64,000 nt of DNA from Dyella caseinilytica (GTDB lineage: Bacteria > Pseudomonadota > Gammaproteobacteria > Xanthomonadales > Rhodanobacteraceae). The position numbers and the translations under genes are program-made. Under the pieces are notes generated by a model that worked only from the letters and a program-made list of their open reading frames with translations, ran no database searches and was not told where the DNA came from. The stretch covers positions 1,860,001 to 1,924,000 of the forward strand of contig NZ_CP064030.1 of NCBI RefSeq assembly GCF_016865235.1. The letters run 5' to 3'. Numbering within the stretch: the stretch's first letter is position 1; each line of letters opens with the position of its first letter. This document shows, piece after piece, positions 27,459 through 36,538 of this stretch.

Positions 27459-28478
27459 TCATTCAGAAGTAGAGGTTAAGGCTGATAATGCCATGGCGTA
27501 GTGGACGGGCGACAGCCCGCCCAATGAGCGATGGGGTCGATCATGGTTGTAACGGTGCCGCCAGTCTTCGGTCATGCGGCGCACTTCATCCAGCGTGGTA
27601 AAAACATAGCGGTCCAGTACTTCGGTTCGTAAGGTGCGGTTGAAACGTTCGATGTAAGCATTCTGAGTGGGTTTGCCGGGCTGGATGTGCACCAACTCGA
27701 TGCCGTGTCGCTGCGCCCATTGGTGCAAGGCGGCGCTGATAAATTCCGGGCCATTGTCCAGACGTAACCTCCGAGGTGAGCCACGCAGTTCAACCAACTC
27801 GTCCAAGGCCCGAATCACTCGTTGGGATGGCAAGCTGGTGTCGATCTCGATACGTAGCGACTCACGATTGAAATCGTCGTTGACGTTGAAGGTGCGAAAG
27901 CGTCGGCCTGACCAGAGGGCGTCGGCCATGAAGTCAGCCGACCAGGTGTGATTGGCCTGCAAAGGGACCTCCAACGGCTCGCGAATGCGATCGGGCAAAC
28001 GTCGCTTGCCGCGACGAGGCAAGTTCAGTTTCAGCGCCACATAGACACGCCAACTGCGGGTTTTGCCGAAGCCTTGGGGTCGCAGTGCCTGATCGAATAA
28101 AAGGCCAAAGCCATGGCCGGGATTGTCCTTTAGATGCCCTTGGATGACGTCGATCAGCGGACTGTCGTCGTGTGGCCGAGGCCGATAGTGCCGGGCCGAG
28201 CGCGACAACCCTAGCGTGCGATCGGCACGCCGCGCACTGAGGCCATGGTGGGTTTGCATTGCCAGACTCAGCTCTAATCGCCGAGCCTGGCTCAGAGCTT
28301 TCGCGAAAGAACGTCCTTCAGAGCGTGATGCTCCAGCGCTAGGTCCGCGTACATGCGTTTGAGTCGGGCCAGTTCGGCCTCGACGTCCTTCAGGTGACGC
28401 AGCTGCGACACCTCCATGTTGGCGTACTTGCTCTTCCAGACGTAGTAGGTCGGTTCGCTTATACCGTGCTTGCGGCAT
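27459..28478 (-). CDS. IS3-family OrfB transposase, copy 2
   Basis: Identical protein to the OrfB of copy 1, with the same DDE residues and no stop. It is presumably translated as an OrfAB fusion by -1 frameshifting, so the effective start is near 28315. Confidence 0.9.
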   Translation of the reverse strand: MPQARYKRTDLLRLEEQVRQHGGVAAASPEGRRGRTGPTQTHVRGPSAGASRSEGRSFAKALSQARRLELSLAMQTHHGLSARRADRTLGLSRSARHYRPRPHDDSPLIDVIQGHLKDNPGHGFGLLFDQALRPQGFGKTRSWRVYVALKLNLPRRGKRRLPDRIREPLEVPLQANHTWSADFMADALWSGRRFRTFNVNDDFNRESLRIEIDTSLPSQRVIRALDELVELRGSPRRLRLDNGPEFISAALHQWAQRHGIELVHIQPGKPTQNAYIERFNRTLRTEVLDRYVFTTLDEVRRMTEDWRHRYNHDRPHRSLGGLSPVHYAMALSALTSTSE

Positions 28479-28558
28479 GTCTCGGCGACCTTGGCGCCCG
28501 ACTCGACCTCTTTGAGGATCCGGACGATCTGTTCTTCGCTGAATTTTGACTTCTTCAT
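28292..28558 (-). CDS. IS3-family OrfA, copy 2
   Basis: 88 residues, identical to the OrfA at 15337-15603: helix-turn-helix plus leucine-rich helix. See copy 1 for motifs. Intact. Confidence 0.92.
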   Translation of the reverse strand: MKKSKFSEEQIVRILKEVESGAKVAETCRKHGISEPTYYVWKSKYANMEVSQLRHLKDVEAELARLKRMYADLALEHHALKDVLSRKL

Positions 28559-28724
28559 GCAGAGCTCCTTGGGATGGGAACTCTACTTCTAACTGGCTCG
28601 AATCGGCGAGGACGCTTCAGACGCTTCACAGGTTCACTTCTCAGGCCACAAAAAGTGAATCTGGCCTCTCTGAGACCTTATCTTTCCGCGTTGCCAAAGT
28701 GTACAGCTGCATTCGTCCGGAGCT

Positions 28725-29324
28725 TTATAAGGTCACTGGCTTTACGAAGTCACCGCTATGGGGAATGGCGACCACCTCTAAATAAAGTTGACGATAGGCT
28801 TCGACCAGGCCGTCGAGAGTGAATGCACGATTTCTTCCGCTGGGATTGGGAAGGACCCAAATTGCGGCGCCCTGCATGGAGACCGGCTGCAATCCCCAGG
28901 TGATGTCTCGTTGGCGCGAAAGTCCGGAGTACGCTGCTTTACCTAGAAAGGCGACAAAGCGTGGCGCATGACGTGCGATCTTCTGCTCGAATTCGGCGGC
29001 GGCAGAGATAAATTCTTCTGGCGAAAGTTGGTCGGCACGTGCAGTGGGTCGTTTCACTACCGACGTCAGGCCGTATCCGTATTTGAGTATCGAGTGGTCT
29101 TTCTGCGGCGAAATTTCCTCGGGGGTAAAGCCCGCGAGATGTATGACTCGCCAGAAGCGATTATTTCTTCCAGCGAAATGATGTCCCGTCGCAGCCGCTG
29201 TCATTCCGGGATTGATTCCACAGAACAGTACCTTGAGCCGTGTGGCAATGATGTCGGGAAGCTCGTCAGTCAAGACATACCTCGTAAACTCGGACAGCGC
29301 CAAGCTCGATCGGAAAAAGGCCAT
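28725..29324 (-). CDS. mug: G/U mismatch-specific DNA glycosylase
   Basis: 199 residues of the Mug/TDG family, which removes uracil or ethenocytosine mispaired with guanine. The active-site motif GINPG (with Asn as the water-holding residue) is at about 37-41, and NPSGRNRAF, the mismatch-wedge region, is near 160. LGKAAYSG also matches the family. GGGAG lies 5 bases before the ATG. The 30-residue N-terminal part is longer than in E. coli. It is divergent from the aldo/keto reductase gene. Confidence 0.92.
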   Translation of the reverse strand: MAFFRSSLALSEFTRYVLTDELPDIIATRLKVLFCGINPGMTAAATGHHFAGRNNRFWRVIHLAGFTPEEISPQKDHSILKYGYGLTSVVKRPTARADQLSPEEFISAAAEFEQKIARHAPRFVAFLGKAAYSGLSRQRDITWGLQPVSMQGAAIWVLPNPSGRNRAFTLDGLVEAYRQLYLEVVAIPHSGDFVKPVTL

Positions 29325-29416
29325 GCTACTCCCTTCGCGGATACAGATCGCCTATTGGCCTTCGCAGCAATTCCAGTGATGCTTTCGACCAGAGAGTGGC
29401 GTACCTTTAGAAACAA

Positions 29417-29426
29417 CGGACGTCCG
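29417..29426. promoter_or_regulatory. Palindrome CGGACGTCCG between mug and AKR
   Basis: A 10-bp perfect palindrome inside CAACGGACGTCCGGTTG, in the 187-bp gap between two divergent genes. A possible operator. The GGAC/GTCC half-sites recur at 39482, 42482 and 44512. Confidence 0.35.
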
Positions 29427-29511
29427 GTTGAGTGCCTTTCTCCAGCATCTCGACGAGTTGCGCTATAAGTCGTCCAATGCCGTGAATGGCTTACGACAAG
29501 AGAGCATAAAT

Positions 29512-30453
29512 ATGCCTGCTTCAGAGAGTCTTCGCGATAAGAAAATCACTCTCAACCACGGCGGCGGCGCAATCCCAGTCGTTGGATTCGGTACGTTGAT
29601 TCCCAATGCCGTCGCTGCGAAGCCTGCGATTAAGGCCGCGCTGGAATTCGGATTCCGTCACATCGATGGCGCAGAGGTCTACCGCAACGAAGACGTGGTC
29701 GGTGATGCGATGCGGGAGGCTTTTGAAGTCGGCACGGTCAAGCGCGAAGAGCTCTTCGTTACCACGAAGCTATGGAACAACAATCATCGGCCCGATCGCG
29801 TCAAACTCGCGTTCGAAGCAAGCCTACGTCGTCTTCAGCTCGACTACCTTGATTGCTATTTGATCCACACGCCTTTCGCCTTCCAGCCGGGCGACGAACA
29901 GTATCCGATGAACGAACGTGATGAACCGATCTATGACACGGGCGTAACGCTGGCTGAGACATGGCGTGCGATGGAGCGTCTCGTGGACGAAGGTCGGTGC
30001 AGATCCATTGGGTTATCCGATATCACTCTGGATAAGGTAAAAGAAATTGTTGCGATTGCGCGTATCAAACCCTCCGTAGTACAGGTCGAGTGCCATCCTT
30101 ATCTTCCAGAATGGGAGCTGCTTGAGTTCTGTCAGCGACATGGAATTGTGTTACTTGCATTCGCGCCGTTGGGTCACGGCATGGAACCGAGAATAACGGA
30201 CGACCCGGTGATTAAGGCCATCGCCCAACGTGTCAACAAAACACCGGCGCAAGTTGCGCTGGCTTGGGCTGCGCAGCGCGGTACAGCATTCCTGACGACG
30301 TCAACCAATCCTGCGCATATCGCAGAGAATTTCGACATTTCCCCGCTGCCCGAAGACGCGATGCAGGAGATGAAAAATCTCATCACGACAAGCATCCGAT
30401 TGAACGCGGTGGTGGAGACGGGAGTGCCCGGGTTTGTTCCTCGGGGTGCGTAA
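29512..30453 (+). CDS. Aldo/keto reductase
   Basis: 313 residues of the NADPH-dependent aldo/keto reductase family. The catalytic Asp and Tyr are in HIDGAEVYRNE, Lys in TTKLWNNN, and His in LIHTPFA. Start at ATG 29512 (MPASESLRDKK), since an upstream frame extension has no homology-like content. It reduces aldehydes or ketones in the cytosol; the natural substrate is not readable. It stands alone, divergent from mug. Confidence 0.9.
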   Translation: MPASESLRDKKITLNHGGGAIPVVGFGTLIPNAVAAKPAIKAALEFGFRHIDGAEVYRNEDVVGDAMREAFEVGTVKREELFVTTKLWNNNHRPDRVKLAFEASLRRLQLDYLDCYLIHTPFAFQPGDEQYPMNERDEPIYDTGVTLAETWRAMERLVDEGRCRSIGLSDITLDKVKEIVAIARIKPSVVQVECHPYLPEWELLEFCQRHGIVLLAFAPLGHGMEPRITDDPVIKAIAQRVNKTPAQVALAWAAQRGTAFLTTSTNPAHIAENFDISPLPEDAMQEMKNLITTSIRLNAVVETGVPGFVPRGA

Positions 30454-30571
30454 ATGGGGTGACTCGAAAATCATTCTTGCGGCTGTGCTATCGAACTAAT
30501 TGAGCATCTGCCAGAAATAGTCCATGGCTTTGACTTGCTGAGTACCGTCGCTTTCCTCAGCTTCTCGGCAC

Positions 30572-30985
30572 TCATTGTCGACGCTCGCGATCGGCCAAGA
30601 TGGCGGCGAGCATGAACCCGCCGATCAGCCCAATGTGCTCGAAGAAGGCGTTGCGATCATCAAATCGCATGACCGGGTCGGCCACGGCCCAGAAGGGATA
30701 CGCAACCGTCGCGGCAAAGAAGGTGAAGATGGCCTGTGCGCCTGTGGCAAGCCAGGTCAAGCGACTGGTGATTACCGCGAGCGATCCGCCCAGTTCGACC
30801 AATAGGGTTATCGCTAATATCAACCAGGCCGGGTGTAGGGCGAAGGCCTTTACTTCGTTTAACGAGCTCCTGATGTAGATCAGCTTTACGATACCGCTCG
30901 TCCAATAGGGGAAAGTGAGTGTTACGCGAGCTAGCACTCCAAACCACGGACATTCGAGAAGCGCGATGATGGGTTTAGGCGCCAT
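30572..30985 (-). CDS. DoxX-family membrane protein
   Basis: 137 residues, four membrane helices. LARVTLTFPYWTSGIVKL and VELGGSLAVITSRLTWLATGA are DoxX-like. The C-terminal RFDDRNAFFEHIGLIGGFMLAAI is the typical end of the family. It lies 18 bp after the isochorismatase-like gene on the same strand, so they form an operon. DoxX proteins often accompany redox-stress genes. Confidence 0.87.
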   Translation of the reverse strand: MAPKPIIALLECPWFGVLARVTLTFPYWTSGIVKLIYIRSSLNEVKAFALHPAWLILAITLLVELGGSLAVITSRLTWLATGAQAIFTFFAATVAYPFWAVADPVMRFDDRNAFFEHIGLIGGFMLAAILADRERRQ

Positions 30986-31003
30986 AGGGAATGGGGCGCT
31001 TCG

Positions 31004-31627
31004 TCACTTGCTATAAGCCTGAGCGACTTGTCCGACCAATTTCGCCCAGGCCATGTCCATCGCTGCATAGACTTCGAGGGCTTCCGGTCGCGCGTTGTCC
31101 TTCAGTATTTCGACCATCAGCGTTGCATAGTCAGAAAGGATGACGCCTGCTTGCTGCATACGCATCAAGCCAGCCTGGCGCTTCGTTTCGGAAAATGTGC
31201 CGGACGCATCGATAGCGACGTAAGCGTCGAGTCCTTTTGCCACCGCCGTCATGGCCGGAAACGCTGCGCAAACCTCCAGAGAGATGCCTGCAAAGATGAG
31301 CTTCTTTCGACCCGTCGCTAAGATGGCGTTGGACACCGCAGGATCGTCGAAAGCGTTCACTGACGAGCGATCGATGATCAGCGTGCCCGGCAATGCTTCC
31401 ACAAGCTCCGGGAAAGTTGGTCCCCACATGCTGTCTCGCGCAGTCGTCGTGACGACGATCGGCAGCTTGAGCGCCTTGGCCGCTTTGGCAAGGGCAACAA
31501 CGTTGTGCTTGAGCTCACCCGTGGAATAGTCGCGCACGCCAGTCATAAGGCCAACTTGGTGGTCGACGAGCACCAATGCAGCATTTTCGGATGTCAGTGG
31601 GCTGTAGGCATTTTTCACGTCAGACAT
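31004..31627 (-). CDS. Isochorismatase-family cysteine hydrolase (YcaC-like)
   Basis: 207 residues from the ATG at 31627, with AAGGAG 7 bases upstream. Catalytic Asp22 (LVDHQ) and Cys120 (LEVCAAFP) are present, and DASGTFSE is typical of YcaC-like hydrolases. The reading frame continues upstream: an ATG at 31738, with its own GGGAG, would add a signal-like head (SGLVATTATMLGVVPAAIALAHS), so a second exported form is possible. It hydrolyses an unknown amide or ester-like substrate. The LysR gene is divergent and probably controls it together with doxX. Confidence 0.86.
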   Translation of the reverse strand: MSDVKNAYSPLTSENAALVLVDHQVGLMTGVRDYSTGELKHNVVALAKAAKALKLPIVVTTTARDSMWGPTFPELVEALPGTLIIDRSSVNAFDDPAVSNAILATGRKKLIFAGISLEVCAAFPAMTAVAKGLDAYVAIDASGTFSETKRQAGLMRMQQAGVILSDYATLMVEILKDNARPEALEVYAAMDMAWAKLVGQVAQAYSK

Positions 31628-31857
31628 GACAGTCTCCTTAGGCGGTGAATGGGCTAAGGCGATGGCCGCTGGCACTACGCCCAACATGGTTGCGGTGGTA
31701 GCAACCAGACCCGATCGATAAAACTCACACGGCTTCATTGGCTCTCCCATCGCGAACCTGCGTGATCGCTCCAATGAGCGACCGGCGCTTATCACCGCTA
31801 AATGCCATCCTAGGCATTGAACCTATGGACAAGAAGTAGGTAAATATGGAATTCAAT

Positions 31858-31873
31858 GTCCAATCCATTGGAC
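31858..31873. promoter_or_regulatory. Perfect palindrome GTCCAAT-CC-ATTGGAC
   Basis: A 7-2-7 perfect inverted repeat ending just before the AAAGGAG ribosome site of the LysR gene, in the gap between LysR and the divergent hydrolase operon. Likely operator for the LysR protein, with autoregulation. It fits the T-N11-A logic (T at its 5' half, A in the 3' half). Confidence 0.6.
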
Positions 31874-31886
31874 AAAGGAGTTCCTC

Positions 31887-32798
31887 GTGCTGGATCTGAA
31901 TGATCTTTTCCTTTTTGTGCACGTGGTCGACCGGGGTGGTTTTACCGCGGCGAGCCGAACGCTAGGTATTCCCAAGTCGACGCTCAGCCATCGCATGCAG
32001 AAATTGGAGTCTGACCTGGGCGTGCGCTTGCTAAATCGCACCACGCGCCAGTTCGGGACGACCGATGCGGGCGGCGAAATTTTTACCCATGCGATGGCGA
32101 TGCTGCGCGAGGCCGAGCGTGCGGAAGATTCCATCAAGCAGCGGCTGATTGAGCCGAAGGGGACGGTCCGGTTTACCGCGGGTCTGGTCACCATGCAGTT
32201 CGCGCTGGATGAATTAGTGTCGGGCTTTCTGCAGCGTCATCCAAAGGTCAACGTGGTTGCGCACGCGACCGACGACTATGTCGACATCGTCGGGGAGAAT
32301 TTTGATGTGGCGATTCGCGGTCACTCCGATCCGCTACCGAGTTCGACGATGATCCAACGAACCCTGGCGCCCGTTCCGTGGTACCTGTTTGCAGGCGCGA
32401 ACTACTTCGATGCGCAAAAGCCCCCGCAATCTCCTGCGGATCTGCACAAACATCCCTCCCTCTTTATGATGCGCGGTGACGTATCACCGGTGTGGCACCT
32501 TCGTCATTCAACCAAAAGGGGAGAGGCGGCAACCATCAAATTGGCGCCACGGCTCTTGAGTGATGACATCACAGCCCTGAAGCGGGCAGCCGTAGACGGC
32601 GTCGGCATCGTTGCGCTGCCGGGCTATTCATGCCGCGCGGAATTGAGATCGGGCGCGCTTCGCCGCGTATTGCCGACATGGATCGCTGGCGACTCCACAC
32701 TCACGGCGGTGATGTCCTACCGACATGGCCGATTGCCTTCGGTGAATGCATTCCTCGATTTTCTTGCGGCCGAGTTGCCGGCAGCCGTGTCTATTTAG
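31887..32798 (+). CDS. LysR-family transcriptional regulator
   Basis: 303 residues. N-terminal winged helix-turn-helix (LNDLFLFVHVVDRGGFTAASRTLGIPKSTLSHRMQKLE) then a periplasmic-binding-like effector domain. GTG start at 31887, 6 bases after AAAGGAG. Divergent from the isochorismatase-doxX operon, which it probably controls. The ligand is unknown. Confidence 0.92.
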   Translation: MLDLNDLFLFVHVVDRGGFTAASRTLGIPKSTLSHRMQKLESDLGVRLLNRTTRQFGTTDAGGEIFTHAMAMLREAERAEDSIKQRLIEPKGTVRFTAGLVTMQFALDELVSGFLQRHPKVNVVAHATDDYVDIVGENFDVAIRGHSDPLPSSTMIQRTLAPVPWYLFAGANYFDAQKPPQSPADLHKHPSLFMMRGDVSPVWHLRHSTKRGEAATIKLAPRLLSDDITALKRAAVDGVGIVALPGYSCRAELRSGALRRVLPTWIAGDSTLTAVMSYRHGRLPSVNAFLDFLAAELPAAVSI

Positions 32799-32955
32799 AG
32801 CAACGATACGTCGTGCACCCAGGTGTCCCAGCCCAAGAGCCGAACTACGCTTTAGCGCGAGGTCTCAGAGCGAATTCGGTATGCTTATCCCGTGCAGTAT
32901 TGACCGGCCGTGTCAGCCACGCGGCAAGCGTAAAAACTTGAGACTCACTCATATC

Positions 32956-33465
32956 ATGATTCGTAAATTTGTGATTGCCTCCCTGCTCGTCGCGGGAGTA
33001 GCTCTTTCCGGTTCGGTAGTGGCCCAGCAAACTCCGTCCGCTCCCGCTTCCGGGACCCCGGCCACCGCAGCGAGTGCCGCCTCCAGGGCCGCTGCTAAAG
33101 CCCAAGCCAAAGCTGCCAGCAAGGCCGCCAAGCAAGCCGCAAAGGCTCAAGAGCATTCTCAAAGGGAGGCGAAAAAGGCCACCAAACAGGCCGCGAGTGC
33201 CAGCAAGCAAAAGGCAAAAGCGGCGGAAGGAAAAAATTCAGGCTCCCACAAGAAGGCACAAGCGAAGCCTCCCAAGGAGTCGGCAGCCGCCAAACAGGCC
33301 GCGAAGGTTGCCAAGCAAAACGAAAGAGCGGAGAAGACACAGGCTAAAGCCGCCCGCAAGGACAAGAAGTCGCACAAGCATTCAACAAAGGCTAGCGCTG
33401 AGATCCCCACTAGCACTCCAGCCGGTTCAGCGGCTTCTAGTAACTCTGCGGGCGGCGAACCCTAA
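32956..33465 (+). CDS. Secreted Ala/Lys-rich low-complexity protein
   Basis: 169 residues. A signal peptide (IRKFVIASLLVAGVALSGSVVAQ) is followed by about 145 residues made almost entirely of Ala, Lys, Gln, Ser and Glu, in AAKQAAKA-like repeats, ending in a Ser/Gly/Pro tail. It would form a highly basic helix or coil. No known domain. It could bind DNA, LPS or another anionic polymer in the periplasm, but this is speculation. The start is set by the signal peptide. Confidence 0.72.
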   Translation: MIRKFVIASLLVAGVALSGSVVAQQTPSAPASGTPATAASAASRAAAKAQAKAASKAAKQAAKAQEHSQREAKKATKQAASASKQKAKAAEGKNSGSHKKAQAKPPKESAAAKQAAKVAKQNERAEKTQAKAARKDKKSHKHSTKASAEIPTSTPAGSAASSNSAGGEP

Positions 33466-33702
33466 AACATGTGTGCGAGTGGTTTAGGTAAGTACCAGAT
33501 CCGACGGGCGCGCCAGGGATGCCAAGCGGATCACACGTGACGGTAGATTTGGCGGTAACTTAAAAACGCAAAGTTGAAATCGTTGTGTGCCGAGTTTTTT
33601 TAAGTCGCTTGAAGTATCTGGGGCAGGACAGGCGCTTCTCGGTTCGCGCTAAGACGCGATAACTTAGTAAGTCGATTGTCAGCACTTACGGAGGGACGTC
33701 TC

Positions 33703-34221
33703 ATGAAGCAGATCCAAGTCCTCGGCGCCATGGTTGCCATCGCAACGACCCTCGCGAGTGCCACGCTGTTAATGGCAGCCGATAACGGCTACGACAGCAC
33801 CCAGATCTTCGGAGGGAAACTCCCTGACGGATACCGTGACTGGAAGTTGATTTCCGTTGCTCACGAAGAAGGTAAGCTCAACGATATACGTGCGATTCTC
33901 GGCAACGACATCGCCGTCAAAGCGTATCGCGAAGGAAAGCTTCCGTTACCGGATGGAGCAATCATCGCCCGACTCGCATGGGCATATGGACCGTCCGACG
34001 TAAACAACAAAGCATTTGGCCGTACTCAATCGTTCGTGCCTGGCGCTCCGACGAATGTCCAATTCATGGTCAAGAACTCACGCGCATACGCATCGACCGG
34101 GGGGTGGGGGTTCGTGCAATTCGAGAACGGAAAGCCCGATCACATCGATGTACAGGCCTGTTTTGCCTGCCATACACCCGTCAAAGATCGCGACTACGTC
34201 TTTACCCATTATTCGCCCTGA
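33703..34221 (+). CDS. Cytochrome P460-family protein
   Basis: 172 residues. Signal peptide to about residue 25, then a P460 domain (YRDWKLISVAHEEGKLNDIRAILGN) and one haem site CFACH at 153-157 near the C-terminus. In the family this mono-haem protein oxidises hydroxylamine or nitric oxide in the periplasm, with a Lys cross-linked to the haem. GGAGG precedes ATG 33703. No nitrogen-oxidation genes are nearby, so a detoxifying role is more likely than energy metabolism. Confidence 0.88.
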   Translation: MKQIQVLGAMVAIATTLASATLLMAADNGYDSTQIFGGKLPDGYRDWKLISVAHEEGKLNDIRAILGNDIAVKAYREGKLPLPDGAIIARLAWAYGPSDVNNKAFGRTQSFVPGAPTNVQFMVKNSRAYASTGGWGFVQFENGKPDHIDVQACFACHTPVKDRDYVFTHYSP

Positions 34222-34451
34222 ATATCGACGGGTGAACTCCAAAGCTTGTAGATGGGTCGTTGAAAAAAAGTTCGGGATGTCTGCTTTCGATTGCGGATTC
34301 AGCCGGTGGATGCAACACACTGAAGACTGCGCGAGCAGCAGGAGTGTTGCAAGATGTCCCACCGACCACAGATCCATTACAGCCAGACTCAGAAGGCACG
34401 GATGTGGGATCGCTGGCAAACATGACCCTATTTCAGCGTCGCACCCTGTGC

Positions 34452-35213
34452 TCACTTGCCGCCAGTGACATCGAGGAATGTGCCGGTGATAAAGGAAGCC
34501 TCGGTGCTTGCTAGCCATAGGACCGCCCGCGCAACTTCTTCAGGCTGACCGCCTCTCCCCATGGGGATCGAGTCTTTGACGCGATCCACCCGTCCCGGCT
34601 CGCCACCGCTAGCATGCATGTCAGTGTAGATGTGCCCAGGGCGAATGCAGTTGACGCGTATCCCCTCCCGCGCGACTTCCTTGGCGAAGCCGGTGGTGAA
34701 TGTCTCGAGAGCACCCTTCGACGCAGCGTAGTCGACATATTCGTTTGGACTGCCGAGCCGGGCCGATGTCGACGAGATGTTGATCACAGCGCCACCTCGC
34801 CCGTTGTAACGATACGACATGCGTTTCGCTGCCTGCTGTGCACATAGGATAGGGCCGATCGAGTTGACCGCGAAGATACGCTGCATACGCTCGAATTGGA
34901 GATCCTCTAGCCGAGAGTGCCGCGCAATGATCGCGGCGTTGTTAACCAGTACATCGATCCGGCCGAATTCCTGGTCGATCGCGGCGAATAATTGAGCGAC
35001 CTGCTCTGGATCTGCGCTGTCTGCGCGCACGGGTAAGGCCCGGCGCCCGGCGGCTTCCACGTCAGCCGCCACCGCAAGTGCGGCAGGCTCGTTGGAGACG
35101 AAACTGATCGCCACATCGTAACCTTGTGCAGCAGCAAGCCGCGCAGTCGCTGCGCCTATGCCACGACCTCCACCTGTTATCAGAATCAGCGGTGTCTGCG
35201 GAACGGTATCCAT
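34452..35213 (-). CDS. SDR-family oxidoreductase
   Basis: 253 residues. TGGGRGIG at 13-20, NNAA at 91-94, catalytic Ser148, Tyr162 and Lys166. The end (ASFITGTFLDVTGGK) is the classical FabG-like closing. It lies 28 bp after the MFS gene on the same strand, probably co-transcribed. Substrate unknown. Confidence 0.9.
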   Translation of the reverse strand: MDTVPQTPLILITGGGRGIGAATARLAAAQGYDVAISFVSNEPAALAVAADVEAAGRRALPVRADSADPEQVAQLFAAIDQEFGRIDVLVNNAAIIARHSRLEDLQFERMQRIFAVNSIGPILCAQQAAKRMSYRYNGRGGAVINISSTSARLGSPNEYVDYAASKGALETFTTGFAKEVAREGIRVNCIRPGHIYTDMHASGGEPGRVDRVKDSIPMGRGGQPEEVARAVLWLASTEASFITGTFLDVTGGK

Positions 35214-35241
35214 TTGGCGAAACCTTCATGTGGTGGCGGGA

Positions 35242-36459
35242 TCAGGCGGACCTCTTGCATGATCCCACAGTGGAGTTGCGCAGATGGGGCCGCAGCGTCA
35301 GTACAAGCGGAACGATCAGAGCGGCGGTCGCCGCCGAGGCCAGCATGCCGATAGTTCGATTGCTGTGATCGGCAACCGTGCCGTAGAGGATCGGCGCGAT
35401 ACCTCCAGAGCCGATGACGCTCGTATAAAAGATCGCGAAGGCGCGGCCCGTATCGCCATCGGAAAGCTCCGGCACAGTGCCGTAGAGCACCGAAGAGGTA
35501 CCGTTGAGCACGATGCCGAGCAGCGGCAACAGCATGAGCGTTGGCGTCAGTGGCGTGAACAGTGTCGCCACGATCAGCAAGGCTGTTGCGGCTTCGGTCA
35601 CTATGACGCTCGCGATAATACCCAGCCGCTCCCCGAGCCAGCTACACGTCGCCTTTCCGAAAGCACCGCCGATGAACAGCAGGGCGAGCGCGATTCCAAC
35701 CGTCGGCGAGTCCCCGCCCCTCCCATGGATGAGGAAAGGTAGAAACAGCAGATAACCCATACGTGTTGCCGTATCGAGCGCACCGACCGTCGTTAGAATG
35801 CCAAAGCCGCCGCGGGCACGGCCAGAAGCTGCTTCTTGCGTGGCATTCCTGGTGATGGGAGCCGCTGGTGCCAGTGACATCAGGGCCACCGCCAAAGCGA
35901 TTCCAAGCACCGCCATCAGGCCCAGTACGGGGCGCCAGGCGAGGATCGGCAGCAGTACTGCAACGAGCGCCGGCAACACGGCTTTCCCTAGATCGCCTGA
36001 AAAATTGTAGATGCCCAGTGGGCGTCGCGACGCTTTGCCATAACTGTCGGTGACGAGCGTCGAGCCACGTGGGTGCTGGATGCTCGATCCGATGCCGGCC
36101 ACGACGAGGCCAACGCAAAGACCCACAAAGCCAAACGGCAGCGCCATGATCAACAAGCCCGTCAACGCGACGACAGTCGACAGGATGAGTGCCGCTCGTG
36201 GCGACAAGCTGCGAAGGGCTCGGTCGGCCGGGATTTGAAGACCTCCCATCGTTCCGAAATAGAGCGCGCGAACGACGGCAAGCGCCGCATAGGAAAGGCC
36301 GAACTGCGCCTGCCACCCTGGCAGGAAGGCATAGAGACTGTCGGTGTAGCCGTCATGAAGTGCGTGCGTGAGGCATGCGGCCAGCAGACTGCGTGATTGG
36401 GTCGCAGCAGACGAGCCTGGATCATCCATTGTCGGGTGAAGGGTGGTCGAGGTTGCCAT
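35242..36459 (-). CDS. MFS transporter, fosmidomycin-resistance-like
   Basis: 405 residues with twelve membrane helices expected. The head THALHDGYTDSLYAFLPGWQAQFGLSYAALA resembles the Fsr-type MFS exporters. GIGSSIQHPRGSTLVTDSYGK is the matching region of helices 4-5. Probably an efflux pump. The SDR follows in the same operon and a LysR gene diverges 79 bp away. Confidence 0.87.
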   Translation of the reverse strand: MATSTTLHPTMDDPGSSAATQSRSLLAACLTHALHDGYTDSLYAFLPGWQAQFGLSYAALAVVRALYFGTMGGLQIPADRALRSLSPRAALILSTVVALTGLLIMALPFGFVGLCVGLVVAGIGSSIQHPRGSTLVTDSYGKASRRPLGIYNFSGDLGKAVLPALVAVLLPILAWRPVLGLMAVLGIALAVALMSLAPAAPITRNATQEAASGRARGGFGILTTVGALDTATRMGYLLFLPFLIHGRGGDSPTVGIALALLFIGGAFGKATCSWLGERLGIIASVIVTEAATALLIVATLFTPLTPTLMLLPLLGIVLNGTSSVLYGTVPELSDGDTGRAFAIFYTSVIGSGGIAPILYGTVADHSNRTIGMLASAATAALIVPLVLTLRPHLRNSTVGSCKRSA

Positions 36460-36538
36460 CGCGCTATGATAATAAGCGAGAAATTTTCAACAAGACGACC
36501 ATTGCTCACGATATACGTTAGTTTTACTCACGGAATTT

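Larger units (their letters stand above)
27436..28619 (-). mobile_element. IS3-family (IS407-like) element, copy 2
   Basis: Same length (1184 bp) and orientation as copy 1, with an exact coordinate offset of 12955. I saw no base difference. It lacks a flanking 4-bp duplication. Instead the outside bases repeat the IS ends: TGAAGC just left of the left end, and GACGCTTCA just right of the right end. Confidence 0.92.

Noticed and set aside
14481..28619. Proven composite transposon formed by the two IS copies
   Set aside because: No shared outer target duplication, and copy 1 has its own GTGG duplication, so the copies inserted separately.
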